31,965 nt of DNA from Clostridia bacterium (lineage in GTDB: Bacteria; Bacillota_A; Clostridia; Oscillospirales; CAG-272): contig JAFUJS010000032.1 in NCBI GenBank assembly GCA_017468115.1, positions 1-31,965 of the forward strand. The letters are read 5' to 3'. A program made the position numbers and the translations under genes. Position 1 is the stretch's first letter. The number at the start of each line of letters is the position of its first letter. Below, piece by piece: positions 1 to 6,040 of the stretch. A model generated the notes under the pieces. That model was not told where the DNA came from and made no database searches. It worked only from the letters and a program-made list of their open reading frames with translations.

Positions 1-2
1 AA

Positions 3-74
3 CAATATCTACTACTTGTTGAAGATTGGTTGATTTTTTACAATACTACAAGATTAAAAAACAGGAAAAGGTGA
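3..74 (+). CDS. Possible C-terminal fragment of the IS3-family OrfB transposase
   Basis: An open frame with no start in the window runs to a TGA at 72-74 and encodes about 23 residues ending in a basic tail. It contains a W-x-x-F-Y-N pattern. IS3-family OrfB proteins often have such a pattern near the C-terminus, within the last part of the integrase domain. The stop lies 63 bases before the IS tip, a normal spacing for this family. The fragment is too short to be sure; the main support is its position inside the IS end. Confidence 0.35.
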   Translation, partial: QYLLLVEDWLIFYNTTRLKNRKR

Positions 75-99
75 TTTCCTCTTCCTGTTTCTTGTCGTG

Positions 100-137
100 C
101 CTTTTTATTTTTTGTGAACTAAATGGGGTTCACTTCA
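100..137 (+). repeat. IS terminal inverted repeat, right end
   Basis: Read on the minus strand this begins TGAAGTGAACCCC and continues with TAGTTCAC and an A-rich stretch. It matches 31826-31863 (plus strand) over 38 bases, the only differences being two bases just after the CCCC run (ATT here, AAA there). Confidence 0.75.
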
Positions 138-193
138 TTTTTCCTGTCTTTTTGTTTGCACTTCATCATAAAAATATAAAAAAGGAGATGCAA

Positions 194-313
194 GTGGAGC
201 AAATAACAAATGTGTTCAAGAAGGAAATAAGCAAGGAAGAGTTTACAAAATGGTACATAGAGCAAATCAAGGTGCTTGAGGGGCTGAAAAATGAAGGTAG
301 CCATATATTGTAG
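194..313 (+). CDS. Small ORF overlapping the recombinase gene, function unknown
   Basis: A GTG at 194 follows AAAGGAG (181-187) with a six-base spacer and opens a 39-codon frame. The frame overlaps the first 23 bases of the recombinase gene. The predicted peptide is charged and probably helical, with many K and E residues and aromatic F, W and Y. I do not recognise a named family. Short helical ORFs just upstream of large serine recombinases are common in Clostridial elements, and the overlap suggests translational coupling. The open frame continues upstream to an ATG at 26, but that part lies inside the IS end and is probably not translated as part of this protein. Confidence 0.5.
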   Translation: MEQITNVFKKEISKEEFTKWYIEQIKVLEGLKNEGSHIL

Positions 314-1790
314 GCTTTCCGAGGAGGACAAAAACAAGGAAAGAGAAAGGGATTCTGAAAGCATAGCAAATCAAAAGCAGATGCTAAGGGACTATGCAAA
401 AGGTCAAGGCTGGGAAATTTACCGAATATACAGCGACGACGATTATACAGGGGCAGACCGCACCCGTCCGGAGTTTAACCGACTGATACAGGATGCAAGG
501 GATGGACTTTTTCAAATAGTGCTTTGCAAATCCCAATCTCGCTTTACAAGAGAAATGGAGCTTGTAGAAAGGTATATACACTATCTTTTCCCTCTTTGGG
601 GCATACGCTTTATAGGCGTAGTGGACGGTGCTGATACAGAAAGCAAGGGGAACAAAAAGTCAAGACAAATAAACGGACTTGTGAACGAGTGGTATTTGGA
701 GGATATGTCAGAAAGCATAAAAAGCGTTTTAGACTCTAAAAGAAGAAACGGCTATCATATAGGCTCCTTTGCACTTTATGGCTATAAAAAGGACGAAGTC
801 CAAAGAGGAAAATTGAAAATAGACAAGGAAGCATCAGAGGTTGTTAAGCGAATTTTCAGCCTATATATCAGCGGCTGCGGCAAAAGCAAAATAGCAAGAA
901 TTCTAAATGAACAAAGCGTACCAAACCCCACGGAATACAAAAGACAAAAGGGGCTGATGTATAAGCCTGCCAAGGGAAAAAGTGGCACCCTGTGGCGATA
1001 TTCCACTATTTCAAGCATATTAAACAACCAAATGTATATAGGAAATATGGTGCAAGGAAAATATGGCAGCGTGTCATACAAAAGTAAGGAAAATAGACCA
1101 AAGCCAAGGGACAAATGGTTTATAGTAGAAGGCACCCACGAGCCGATTATTGACAAGGACACCTGGAATCGGGCGCAGGAGCTTTTACGTGGAAAAGCAC
1201 GTGTGGAGAAAACAGGAGAGCTGGGTGTCTTTTCAAAAAAGGTATACTGCGCAGGCTGTGGCTATACTCTTAAATCCTCAAGGTCGGGGGGCAAGAACTA
1301 TCTAAAATGCCCGACCCATTATATTTCCCGGGAAATGTGTGGGGGCAGCTTTATTTCGGTGGAGCGCTTAGAAAGGGTAGTTCTTTCGGAGCTTAACAAA
1401 ATTTTCGATAAATATTTGGACAAAGAGGCTGTGGAATTGTTAAGACTTGAAAAGCCGAAGGAGCATCTTGAAATTACCGAGGAAAAAATCAAGAAAAACG
1501 AAAAAATGATAAAGGAAATATACAAGGATAAGCTAAACGGGCGCATTGATGAGAGTGTGCTTTTTGATGTGCTCGAGGAAATAGAAAAAGAGCAAAAAAC
1601 CTTAAGACGTGTCTATAAAATGCAAAAATTAGAGCAAAATGAGCAGTCAAATATAGACCTCTTAGAGGAATATATATCCCCTAAGCACCTGAAAAGAGCC
1701 TACCTCGACCTGATGGTGGAGAAAATTGTGGTCGGCAAAAGAATAAAGGGCACAAAAAATGTGCCAATAACAATATATTGGCGCTTTTAG
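291..1790 (+). CDS. Large serine recombinase (site-specific integrase/excisionase)
   Basis: This 499-residue protein has the layout of large serine recombinases. An N-terminal resolvase domain (about 2-150) has the R8-L9-S10 active-site region with S10 as the likely nucleophile. A Recombinase domain (about 165-290) follows, then a zinc ribbon with C320, C323, C340 and C350, then a lysine/glutamate-rich coiled coil (about 390-450). Such enzymes insert and excise phages, Tn4451-like transposons and skin-like elements through a serine-DNA intermediate. The gene starts inside the preceding small ORF. Its stop codon directly abuts a truncated cotJC gene, so it sits at the edge of its element next to the probable attachment site. 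The length is normal and no frameshift is visible. The rest of the element is outside the window. Confidence 0.93.
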   Translation: MKVAIYCRLSEEDKNKERERDSESIANQKQMLRDYAKGQGWEIYRIYSDDDYTGADRTRPEFNRLIQDARDGLFQIVLCKSQSRFTREMELVERYIHYLFPLWGIRFIGVVDGADTESKGNKKSRQINGLVNEWYLEDMSESIKSVLDSKRRNGYHIGSFALYGYKKDEVQRGKLKIDKEASEVVKRIFSLYISGCGKSKIARILNEQSVPNPTEYKRQKGLMYKPAKGKSGTLWRYSTISSILNNQMYIGNMVQGKYGSVSYKSKENRPKPRDKWFIVEGTHEPIIDKDTWNRAQELLRGKARVEKTGELGVFSKKVYCAGCGYTLKSSRSGGKNYLKCPTHYISREMCGGSFISVERLERVVLSELNKIFDKYLDKEAVELLRLEKPKEHLEITEEKIKKNEKMIKEIYKDKLNGRIDESVLFDVLEEIEKEQKTLRRVYKMQKLEQNEQSNIDLLEEYISPKHLKRAYLDLMVEKIVVGKRIKGTKNVPITIYWRF

Positions 1791-1801
1791 TTTGCATTTG
1801 C

Positions 1802-2005
1802 AAGCATGCAGCAGAGCAAAAGGCTAGAGCAACCTACGACAATATTCTGAGATTGGTTGACGACCCGGACGTTTGCGATGCAATCAAATTCCTGCGTGCC
1901 CGTGAGATAGTTCACTATCAGCGTTTCTGCGACGCATTACGAATTGCACAGGACAATATGAACTCAAAGAACTTCTACGGCTACAACCCTGCATTCGACA
2001 AATAA
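1802..2005 (+). pseudogene. cotJC: 3' fragment of a spore coat / manganese-catalase-like gene (CotJC family), cut by the recombinase element
   Basis: The frame encodes about 68 residues matching the C-terminal part of CotJC: an A-A-E-Q-K-A-R-A-T-Y segment, a D-D-P-D turn, then F-L-R-A-R-E-I-V-H-Y-Q-R-F with metal-ligand-type E and H residues, and a tail ending N-P-A-F-D-K. CotJC is a mother-cell spore coat protein related to dinuclear manganese catalases and is normally about 190 residues, so roughly the first two thirds is missing. The open frame runs upstream into the recombinase gene, but similarity begins only near 1802-1808, after the recombinase stop. There is no ribosome binding site. 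Either this is a dead remnant, or it is one half of a gene restored by excision of the element. Confidence 0.8.
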
Positions 2006-2009
2006 AATT

Positions 2010-2031
2010 GGCGGTGTTTACCGCCTTTTTT
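2010..2031 (+). terminator. Rho-independent terminator after the cotJC fragment
   Basis: GGCGGT (2010-2015) pairs with ACCGCC (2020-2025) around a four-base loop, followed by six T. It belongs to the original cotJC transcript. Confidence 0.85.
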
Positions 2032-2049
2032 ATTTATATTATTTTATAA

Positions 2050-2078
2050 TTGACAAATAGCATATAAAGTGCTAAAAT
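2050..2078 (+). promoter_or_regulatory. Sigma-A promoter of the nadK-nfnAB operon
   Basis: TTGACA (2050-2055) and TAAAAT (2073-2078) are separated by 17 bases. The -10 overlaps an upstream ATG at 2077, which argues that nadK starts at the later ATG at 2113. Confidence 0.8.
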
Positions 2079-2112
2079 GTTTTTAATTAATCAGTTAAAA
2101 GGGGAATTTACT

Positions 2113-2949
2113 ATGAAAAAGGCAATTATAGTACCCAACTATCTAAAAGAGGAAAGTGTTTCCTTTTCTAAAACCGCAACTGAAATTTTAATAAAAAACG
2201 GCTATGAGGTGTCGGTGCTTACCGAGCACGAAATGCCAAAGGAAAGCGCAGACTTTGCCCTTGTCTTGGGCGGGGATGGAACGCTTTTGCGTGCGTGCAA
2301 AAAAATGTGCACAGTAGATACACCAGTGCTTGGCATTAACTTTGGCAATCTTGGTTACCTTACCGAGTGTAATCCCGACTCTGCCATTGATGCAATCGAA
2401 AGCATAGTAAACGGCAAGTACAATATAGAAAACAGACTTCTTATTGAGGGAGAAATCATAAGGGGGGACAAGTCCGTTTGCTCCTTCGTTGCTCTTAATG
2501 AGGCTGCCTTTTATCGCTCATCATTGCTTAAGGCATTTTCCCTGGAGATTTACATAAACGGCTCCCTTACTCAAACAGCGGTGGGAGACGGATTTATTGT
2601 GGCAACCCCAACAGGCTCAACCTCCTACAATATGTCAGCAGGCGGCCCTGTTTTAACGCCAACTGCCAATAATATGGTTTTGACCCCTGTTTCCCCGAAA
2701 TACTATCCTCGCTCATCAATTGTTATTGGCGGTGGGGATCAGCTTGAAATCAGAGTGAATGTAAACAGCATTACCAAGGTTGGCAATCCATCGCTTCAGA
2801 TTGACGGCGAAAACGCCATAGATATCTACGACGGCGACGTTGTAAGAATCAAAAGGCATAACCAATACGCAAAGATAATCAAGGTTACAGAAAGAAGCTT
2901 TTATCAGGTGCTTAGCAAAAAGCTTTCTAAGGCAACCTTCGACCTATAA
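2113..2949 (+). CDS. nadK: NAD kinase
   Basis: ATP (or polyphosphate)-dependent NAD kinase phosphorylates NAD to NADP in the cytoplasm. The 278-residue protein has the family's GGDGT motif in the N-terminal half, an N-E nucleotide-binding pair (L-N-E) in the middle, and the glycine/serine signature G-S-T-S-Y with S-A-G-G-P after it. Length is normal. I chose the ATG at 2113, preceded by AAAAGGGG, over the in-frame ATG at 2077 because the latter overlaps the promoter -10. It is the first gene of an operon with the two Nfn subunits; the next gene begins nine bases after the stop. NADP made here is the direct substrate of the downstream enzyme. Confidence 0.93.
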   Translation: MKKAIIVPNYLKEESVSFSKTATEILIKNGYEVSVLTEHEMPKESADFALVLGGDGTLLRACKKMCTVDTPVLGINFGNLGYLTECNPDSAIDAIESIVNGKYNIENRLLIEGEIIRGDKSVCSFVALNEAAFYRSSLLKAFSLEIYINGSLTQTAVGDGFIVATPTGSTSYNMSAGGPVLTPTANNMVLTPVSPKYYPRSSIVIGGGDQLEIRVNVNSITKVGNPSLQIDGENAIDIYDGDVVRIKRHNQYAKIIKVTERSFYQVLSKKLSKATFDL

Positions 2950-2958
2950 GGAGAAATT

Positions 2959-3801
2959 ATGTATAAGATACTCAAAAAAAGGGTTCTCAATCCAACCGTT
3001 GTGCTAATGGATATAGAAGCTCCACTTGTTGCCAAAAAGGCAGAGCCGGGTCAGTTTATAATCCTTCGTACCCACGAGGATGGAGAGAGAATACCTCTTA
3101 CAATAGCAGATTTTGACAGAAAGCGCGGTAGCGTTACAATCATTTTCCAGGTGGTTGGTGCTACTACCGAAAGGCTTGCTTATATGGAAAAGGGAGATTC
3201 CCTTTGCGATTTTGTCGGACCTCTTGGCAAGGCTACCCATACAGACGGTCTTAAAAAAGTTGCAGTTGTAGGCGGCGGCGTTGGCTGTGCTATTGCCTAT
3301 CCTGTTGCCAAAAAGCTCCACAGCCTAGGCTGTGAGGTGCACGCAATTTGCGGCTTCAGAAGCAAGGACCTTGTTATTTTAGAGGACGAATTCAAAAAAT
3401 CATCAAGCAAGTTCGTTTTAATGACAGATGACGGCACAGCAGGCAAGCAGGGTCTTGTTACAAATGCCCTTAAGGAGCTGATTGAGGCAGGCGAGAAGTA
3501 CGATGAGGTTATTACAATCGGTCCTCTTCCGATGATGAAATTCGTTTGCTTGCTCACAAAGGAATACGGCATAAAAACAGTTGCGTCTATGAACCCGATT
3601 ATGATAGACGGCACAGGTATGTGCGGCGGCTGTCGCTTGAGTGTTGGCGGAAAAACTGTATTTGCTTGCGTTGACGGACCTGAGTTTGACGGACATTTGA
3701 TTGATTTTGACGAGGCTATGTCCCGTTCAAATATTTACTACCATTCCGAGAGAAGAAAGCATGAGGAAGCATGCAATCTCTTCAAAAAGGAGGTAAAGTA
3801 A
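2959..3801 (+). CDS. nfnA: NfnA, small subunit of NADH-dependent reduced ferredoxin:NADP oxidoreductase
   Basis: This 280-residue protein belongs to the ferredoxin-NADP reductase / dihydroorotate dehydrogenase electron-transfer family. It has the FAD-binding R-x-P-L-T motif (about 44-48), a nucleotide-binding V-V-G-G-G-V-G-C loop (103-110), and a C-terminal iron-sulfur site with D217, C222, C225 and C237. One aspartate plus three cysteines is the unusual [2Fe-2S] ligand set described for Nfn small subunits. In the flavin-based bifurcating complex this subunit takes electrons from NADH. The adjacent gene encodes the large subunit, starting two bases after this stop, which separates it from a PyrK role. 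AAGGAG precedes the ATG. Confidence 0.88.
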   Translation: MYKILKKRVLNPTVVLMDIEAPLVAKKAEPGQFIILRTHEDGERIPLTIADFDRKRGSVTIIFQVVGATTERLAYMEKGDSLCDFVGPLGKATHTDGLKKVAVVGGGVGCAIAYPVAKKLHSLGCEVHAICGFRSKDLVILEDEFKKSSSKFVLMTDDGTAGKQGLVTNALKELIEAGEKYDEVITIGPLPMMKFVCLLTKEYGIKTVASMNPIMIDGTGMCGGCRLSVGGKTVFACVDGPEFDGHLIDFDEAMSRSNIYYHSERRKHEEACNLFKKEVK

Positions 3802-3802
3802 T

Positions 3803-5230
3803 ATGCCAAATATGTCTCTTGTAAAAAATCCAATGCCTACCCAAAGCCCGGAGGAAAGAATCAAGAACTTTGATGAGGTTGCTCTCGGCTATACAGAGGA
3901 GCAGGCAATTGACGAGGCAAAAAGATGCCTCAACTGTAAAAACAGAATGTGCATAAAGGGCTGTCCTGTTAAAATTCAAATCCCCGACTTTATAAAAAAG
4001 GTTGCCGAGGGAGAATTTGAGGAGGCTTATCAAATTATACTTACACAGTCATCCCTACCGGCGGTTTGTGGCAGAGTTTGCCCACAGGAAAACCAATGCG
4101 AGGGCAGATGTGTAAGAGGCATTAAGGGTGAGCCTGTCGCAATCGGCAGACTCGAGCGCTTTGTTGCTGACTACCATAACAAAAACTTTAAGGGAAAGAC
4201 CCAAATTCCGCAGAAAAACGGACACAGGGTGGCGATTATTGGCTCAGGACCTGCCGGTCTTAGCTGCGCCTCCGACCTTGCAAAGAAGGGCTACAGCGTA
4301 ACTGTTTTCGAGGCTCTTCATACTGCAGGCGGTGTGCTTGTTTACGGTATACCCGAGTTCCGTTTGCCTAAGGCAATAGTTAAAAAGGAAATTGAGGGCT
4401 TGAAGGAGCTTGGTGTTGAAATCAAAACCAATATCGTAATAGGCAAAACTCTTTCCATTGAGGAGCTTATTCACGAATATGGCTACGAGGCTGCCTTTAT
4501 AGGCTCCGGTGCAGGACTACCAAAGTTTATGGGTATTCCGGGCGAGAATCTTAAAGGCGTTTTCTCTGCAAATGAATTTCTTACACGAATCAACCTTATG
4601 AAGGCGTACAAGGACGAAAGCGACACACCGATTCAGGCATACAAGAAAATTGCTGTTGTTGGCGGTGGTAACGTGGCTATGGACGCAGCACGCTGCGCAA
4701 GAAGACTTGGCGCAGAGGTTTATGTGGTTTATCGTCGTGGCATGGAGGAGCTTCCTGCAAGAGCCGAGGAGGTAGAGCACGCAATAGAAGAGGGCGTTAT
4801 CTTCAAGACCCTAACAAACCCAACCGAAATTCTTGCATACAACAACCCCGAGGACAAAAGAGACCTTAAAAATATGTCCGTGTGCGGTATGAAATGCGTT
4901 GAAATGACCCTTGGCGAGCCGGATGAAAGCGGCAGACGCAAGCCGGTGGTAAAGGAAAATAGTGAGTTTACACTAGAGGTTGACTCTGTAATTATGTCTC
5001 TTGGTACATCTCCAAACCCACTTATTAAGTCTACAACAGACGGTCTTGAAACAGAGTATTGGGGCGGAATTATCGTTGACGAAAACGGACTAACCTCAAA
5101 GGAAGGCATTTATGCAGGCGGAGATGCTGTTACAGGCTCCGCAACCGTTATTCTAGCTATGGGCGCAGGCAAAACTGCAGCCGCAGCAATTGACGACTAT
5201 ATCAACAGCAAGAAAAAATCACTTGGATAA
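3803..5230 (+). CDS. nfnB: NfnB, large subunit of NADH-dependent reduced ferredoxin:NADP oxidoreductase (GltD-like)
   Basis: This 475-residue flavoprotein is homologous to the glutamate synthase small chain. An N-terminal iron-sulfur domain has two cysteine sets (C42/C45/C50/C54 and C89/C93/C99/C103), consistent with [4Fe-4S] clusters. An FAD-binding G-S-G-P-A-G (147-152) and an NADPH-binding G-G-G-N-V-A (287-292) follow. Near the C-terminus is the A-G-G-D-A FAD signature. With NfnA it couples NADH and reduced ferredoxin oxidation to NADP reduction. Annotation pipelines often name this protein glutamate synthase (NADPH) small subunit. The adjacent NfnA and the lack of a GltB large subunit make NfnB the better call. 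AGGAGG lies upstream, inside the end of nfnA. Confidence 0.88.
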   Translation: MPNMSLVKNPMPTQSPEERIKNFDEVALGYTEEQAIDEAKRCLNCKNRMCIKGCPVKIQIPDFIKKVAEGEFEEAYQIILTQSSLPAVCGRVCPQENQCEGRCVRGIKGEPVAIGRLERFVADYHNKNFKGKTQIPQKNGHRVAIIGSGPAGLSCASDLAKKGYSVTVFEALHTAGGVLVYGIPEFRLPKAIVKKEIEGLKELGVEIKTNIVIGKTLSIEELIHEYGYEAAFIGSGAGLPKFMGIPGENLKGVFSANEFLTRINLMKAYKDESDTPIQAYKKIAVVGGGNVAMDAARCARRLGAEVYVVYRRGMEELPARAEEVEHAIEEGVIFKTLTNPTEILAYNNPEDKRDLKNMSVCGMKCVEMTLGEPDESGRRKPVVKENSEFTLEVDSVIMSLGTSPNPLIKSTTDGLETEYWGGIIVDENGLTSKEGIYAGGDAVTGSATVILAMGAGKTAAAAIDDYINSKKKSLG

Positions 5231-5234
5231 ACAA

Positions 5235-5263
5235 AAAATGCGACCCTGTGTCGCATTTTTTTA
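5235..5263. terminator. Bidirectional rho-independent terminator between nfnB and doc
   Basis: AAAATGCGAC (5235-5244) pairs with GTCGCATTTT (5250-5259) around a five-base loop. It has T-runs in both directions, so it can end both the nfn operon and the converging toxin operon. The doc stop codon begins at its right edge. Confidence 0.85.
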
Positions 5264-5638
5264 TATTTTGCTCTCAATTATAATCTCCAAAAGCTCCTCG
5301 TAGCTCATTGCTCCCGAGGCAACTCCAAGACCGATTTTTATTATGTCCTCGTCAGTAAAATCAACCCTGTAGCCGTTGACCTCTAAAAACACCAGCATAA
5401 TAAGTGCACCGATTCTCTTGTTGCCGTCAACAAATGCGTGGTTGGAGATAAGACTAAAGCCAAGCCTTGCGCCCTTTTCTGCAAGCGTAGGGTACAGCTC
5501 CTGTCCGCCAAAGGTTTGAAATATGCTCTCAAGGGCACTGTCGAGAAGAGCGCCGTCCCTTAAATTTGGGGAGCCGCCTGTTTCACTTATCAAAAGCTGA
5601 TGCAGCCTTTGCGCTATAATACTATCTATCTTAATCAT
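5261..5638 (-). CDS. doc: Doc-type toxin (Fic fold, death-on-curing family)
   Basis: The 125-residue protein has the Fic/Doc active-site motif H-A-F-V-D-G-N-K-R at 67-75. Its length is typical of Doc (about 125) rather than of larger Fic AMP-transferases. Doc toxins phosphorylate elongation factor Tu and stop translation when the antitoxin is lost. The invariant H67, D71, N73 and K74/R75 are present, so the enzyme looks intact. The start codon overlaps the stop of the upstream antitoxin gene by four bases (ATGA), indicating translational coupling. The gene is chromosomal here, flanked by housekeeping genes. Confidence 0.92.
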   Translation of the reverse strand: MIKIDSIIAQRLHQLLISETGGSPNLRDGALLDSALESIFQTFGGQELYPTLAEKGARLGFSLISNHAFVDGNKRIGALIMLVFLEVNGYRVDFTDEDIIKIGLGVASGAMSYEELLEIIIESKI

Positions 5639-5877
5639 TTTGCCAGCTCCTTAAAGGCATTTATGTGCTTTTTTAAGACACGTGCAGCCACAAAATCTAT
5701 TTTTTCCTCGTCGCTCATCTCAATTTCACAGCTTGCCTCAAGGCTAACTATTTTGTACATCGGCTTGTTGTTTTTGAATACGTAAACCTGTCCGACCCTG
5801 TCCGTAAGCCTTGCCACCCTGGAAAAGTTTTGATTAGCCTCAGATATTGGCACAATCTGATTTGCCTTAATCTCCAT
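5635..5877 (-). CDS. phd: Phd/YefM-family antitoxin
   Basis: This 80-residue acidic protein has the Phd/YefM pattern: an N-terminal dimerising DNA-binding half with I-S-E-A-x-x-N-F-S-R-V, then a charged C-terminal tail that would bind and block Doc. I start it at the ATG ending at 5877, which has AAAAGGGG upstream. An in-frame ATG 18 bases earlier lies across the ribosome binding site. The gene precedes and overlaps doc. Phd proteins repress their own promoter, and inverted TTGACT motifs overlap the -35 here, which fits autoregulation. Confidence 0.88.
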   Translation of the reverse strand: MEIKANQIVPISEANQNFSRVARLTDRVGQVYVFKNNKPMYKIVSLEASCEIEMSDEEKIDFVAARVLKKHINAFKELAK

Positions 5878-5909
5878 AAAAGCACCCCTTTTCAAAATTT
5901 ATCAATATA

Positions 5910-5938
5910 ATTATACACAAATTCTAGGATAAAGTCAA
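5910..5938 (-). promoter_or_regulatory. Promoter of the phd-doc operon
   Basis: On the minus strand, TTGACT (5933-5938) and TATAAT (5910-5915) are 17 bases apart. The -35 lies inside an inverted repeat, AGTCAA-5-TTGACT, at 5933-5949. Confidence 0.8.
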
Positions 5939-5985
5939 CTTGCTTGACTAATATTTTCCTGCCAATACAAAAATTAGTTGACTAA
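5933..5985. promoter_or_regulatory. Cluster of TTGACT/TTGACTAA motifs, candidate shared operator
   Basis: An inverted repeat with arms AGTCAA and TTGACT spans 5933-5949. TTGACTAA occurs at 5944-5951 and again at 5978-5985. The outer two copies coincide with the -35 boxes of the divergent phd-doc and BspA-like promoters. A Phd-type repressor binding here could affect both genes; this is inference. Confidence 0.45.
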
Positions 5986-6006
5986 CCCACTTGCGTGTGA
6001 TATAAT
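5978..6006 (+). promoter_or_regulatory. Promoter of the BspA-like gene
   Basis: TTGACT (5978-5983) and TATAAT (6001-6006) are separated by 17 bases, 34 bases upstream of the ATG at 6041. Confidence 0.8.
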
Positions 6007-6040
6007 ATAAGCGTGAATATTGTTCAAAGGAGATATCCAA

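Larger units (their letters stand above)
1..137 (+). mobile_element. Right end of an IS3-like insertion sequence (partial)
   Basis: The element enters from outside the window and ends at the tip ...CACTTCA at 137. Its terminal 38 bases (100-137) are the inverted complement of the terminus at 31826-31863 with two mismatches. A short reading frame resembling a transposase C-terminus ends at 74 and a weak hairpin follows at 58-90. The TG...CA tips and the orfA start found at the other copy point to the IS3 family. The element probably inserted just upstream of the small ORF and recombinase gene, separating them from whatever lay further left. Confidence 0.65.

Noticed and set aside
26..193. Longer 95-residue version of the small ORF before the recombinase
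   Set aside because: The N-terminal half lies in the IS end and has no ribosome binding site; the GTG at 194 has a well-spaced one.
3803..5230. Glutamate synthase (NADPH) small subunit
   Set aside because: The gene overlaps an Nfn small subunit operon and no glutamate synthase large subunit is present, so NfnB is the better call.
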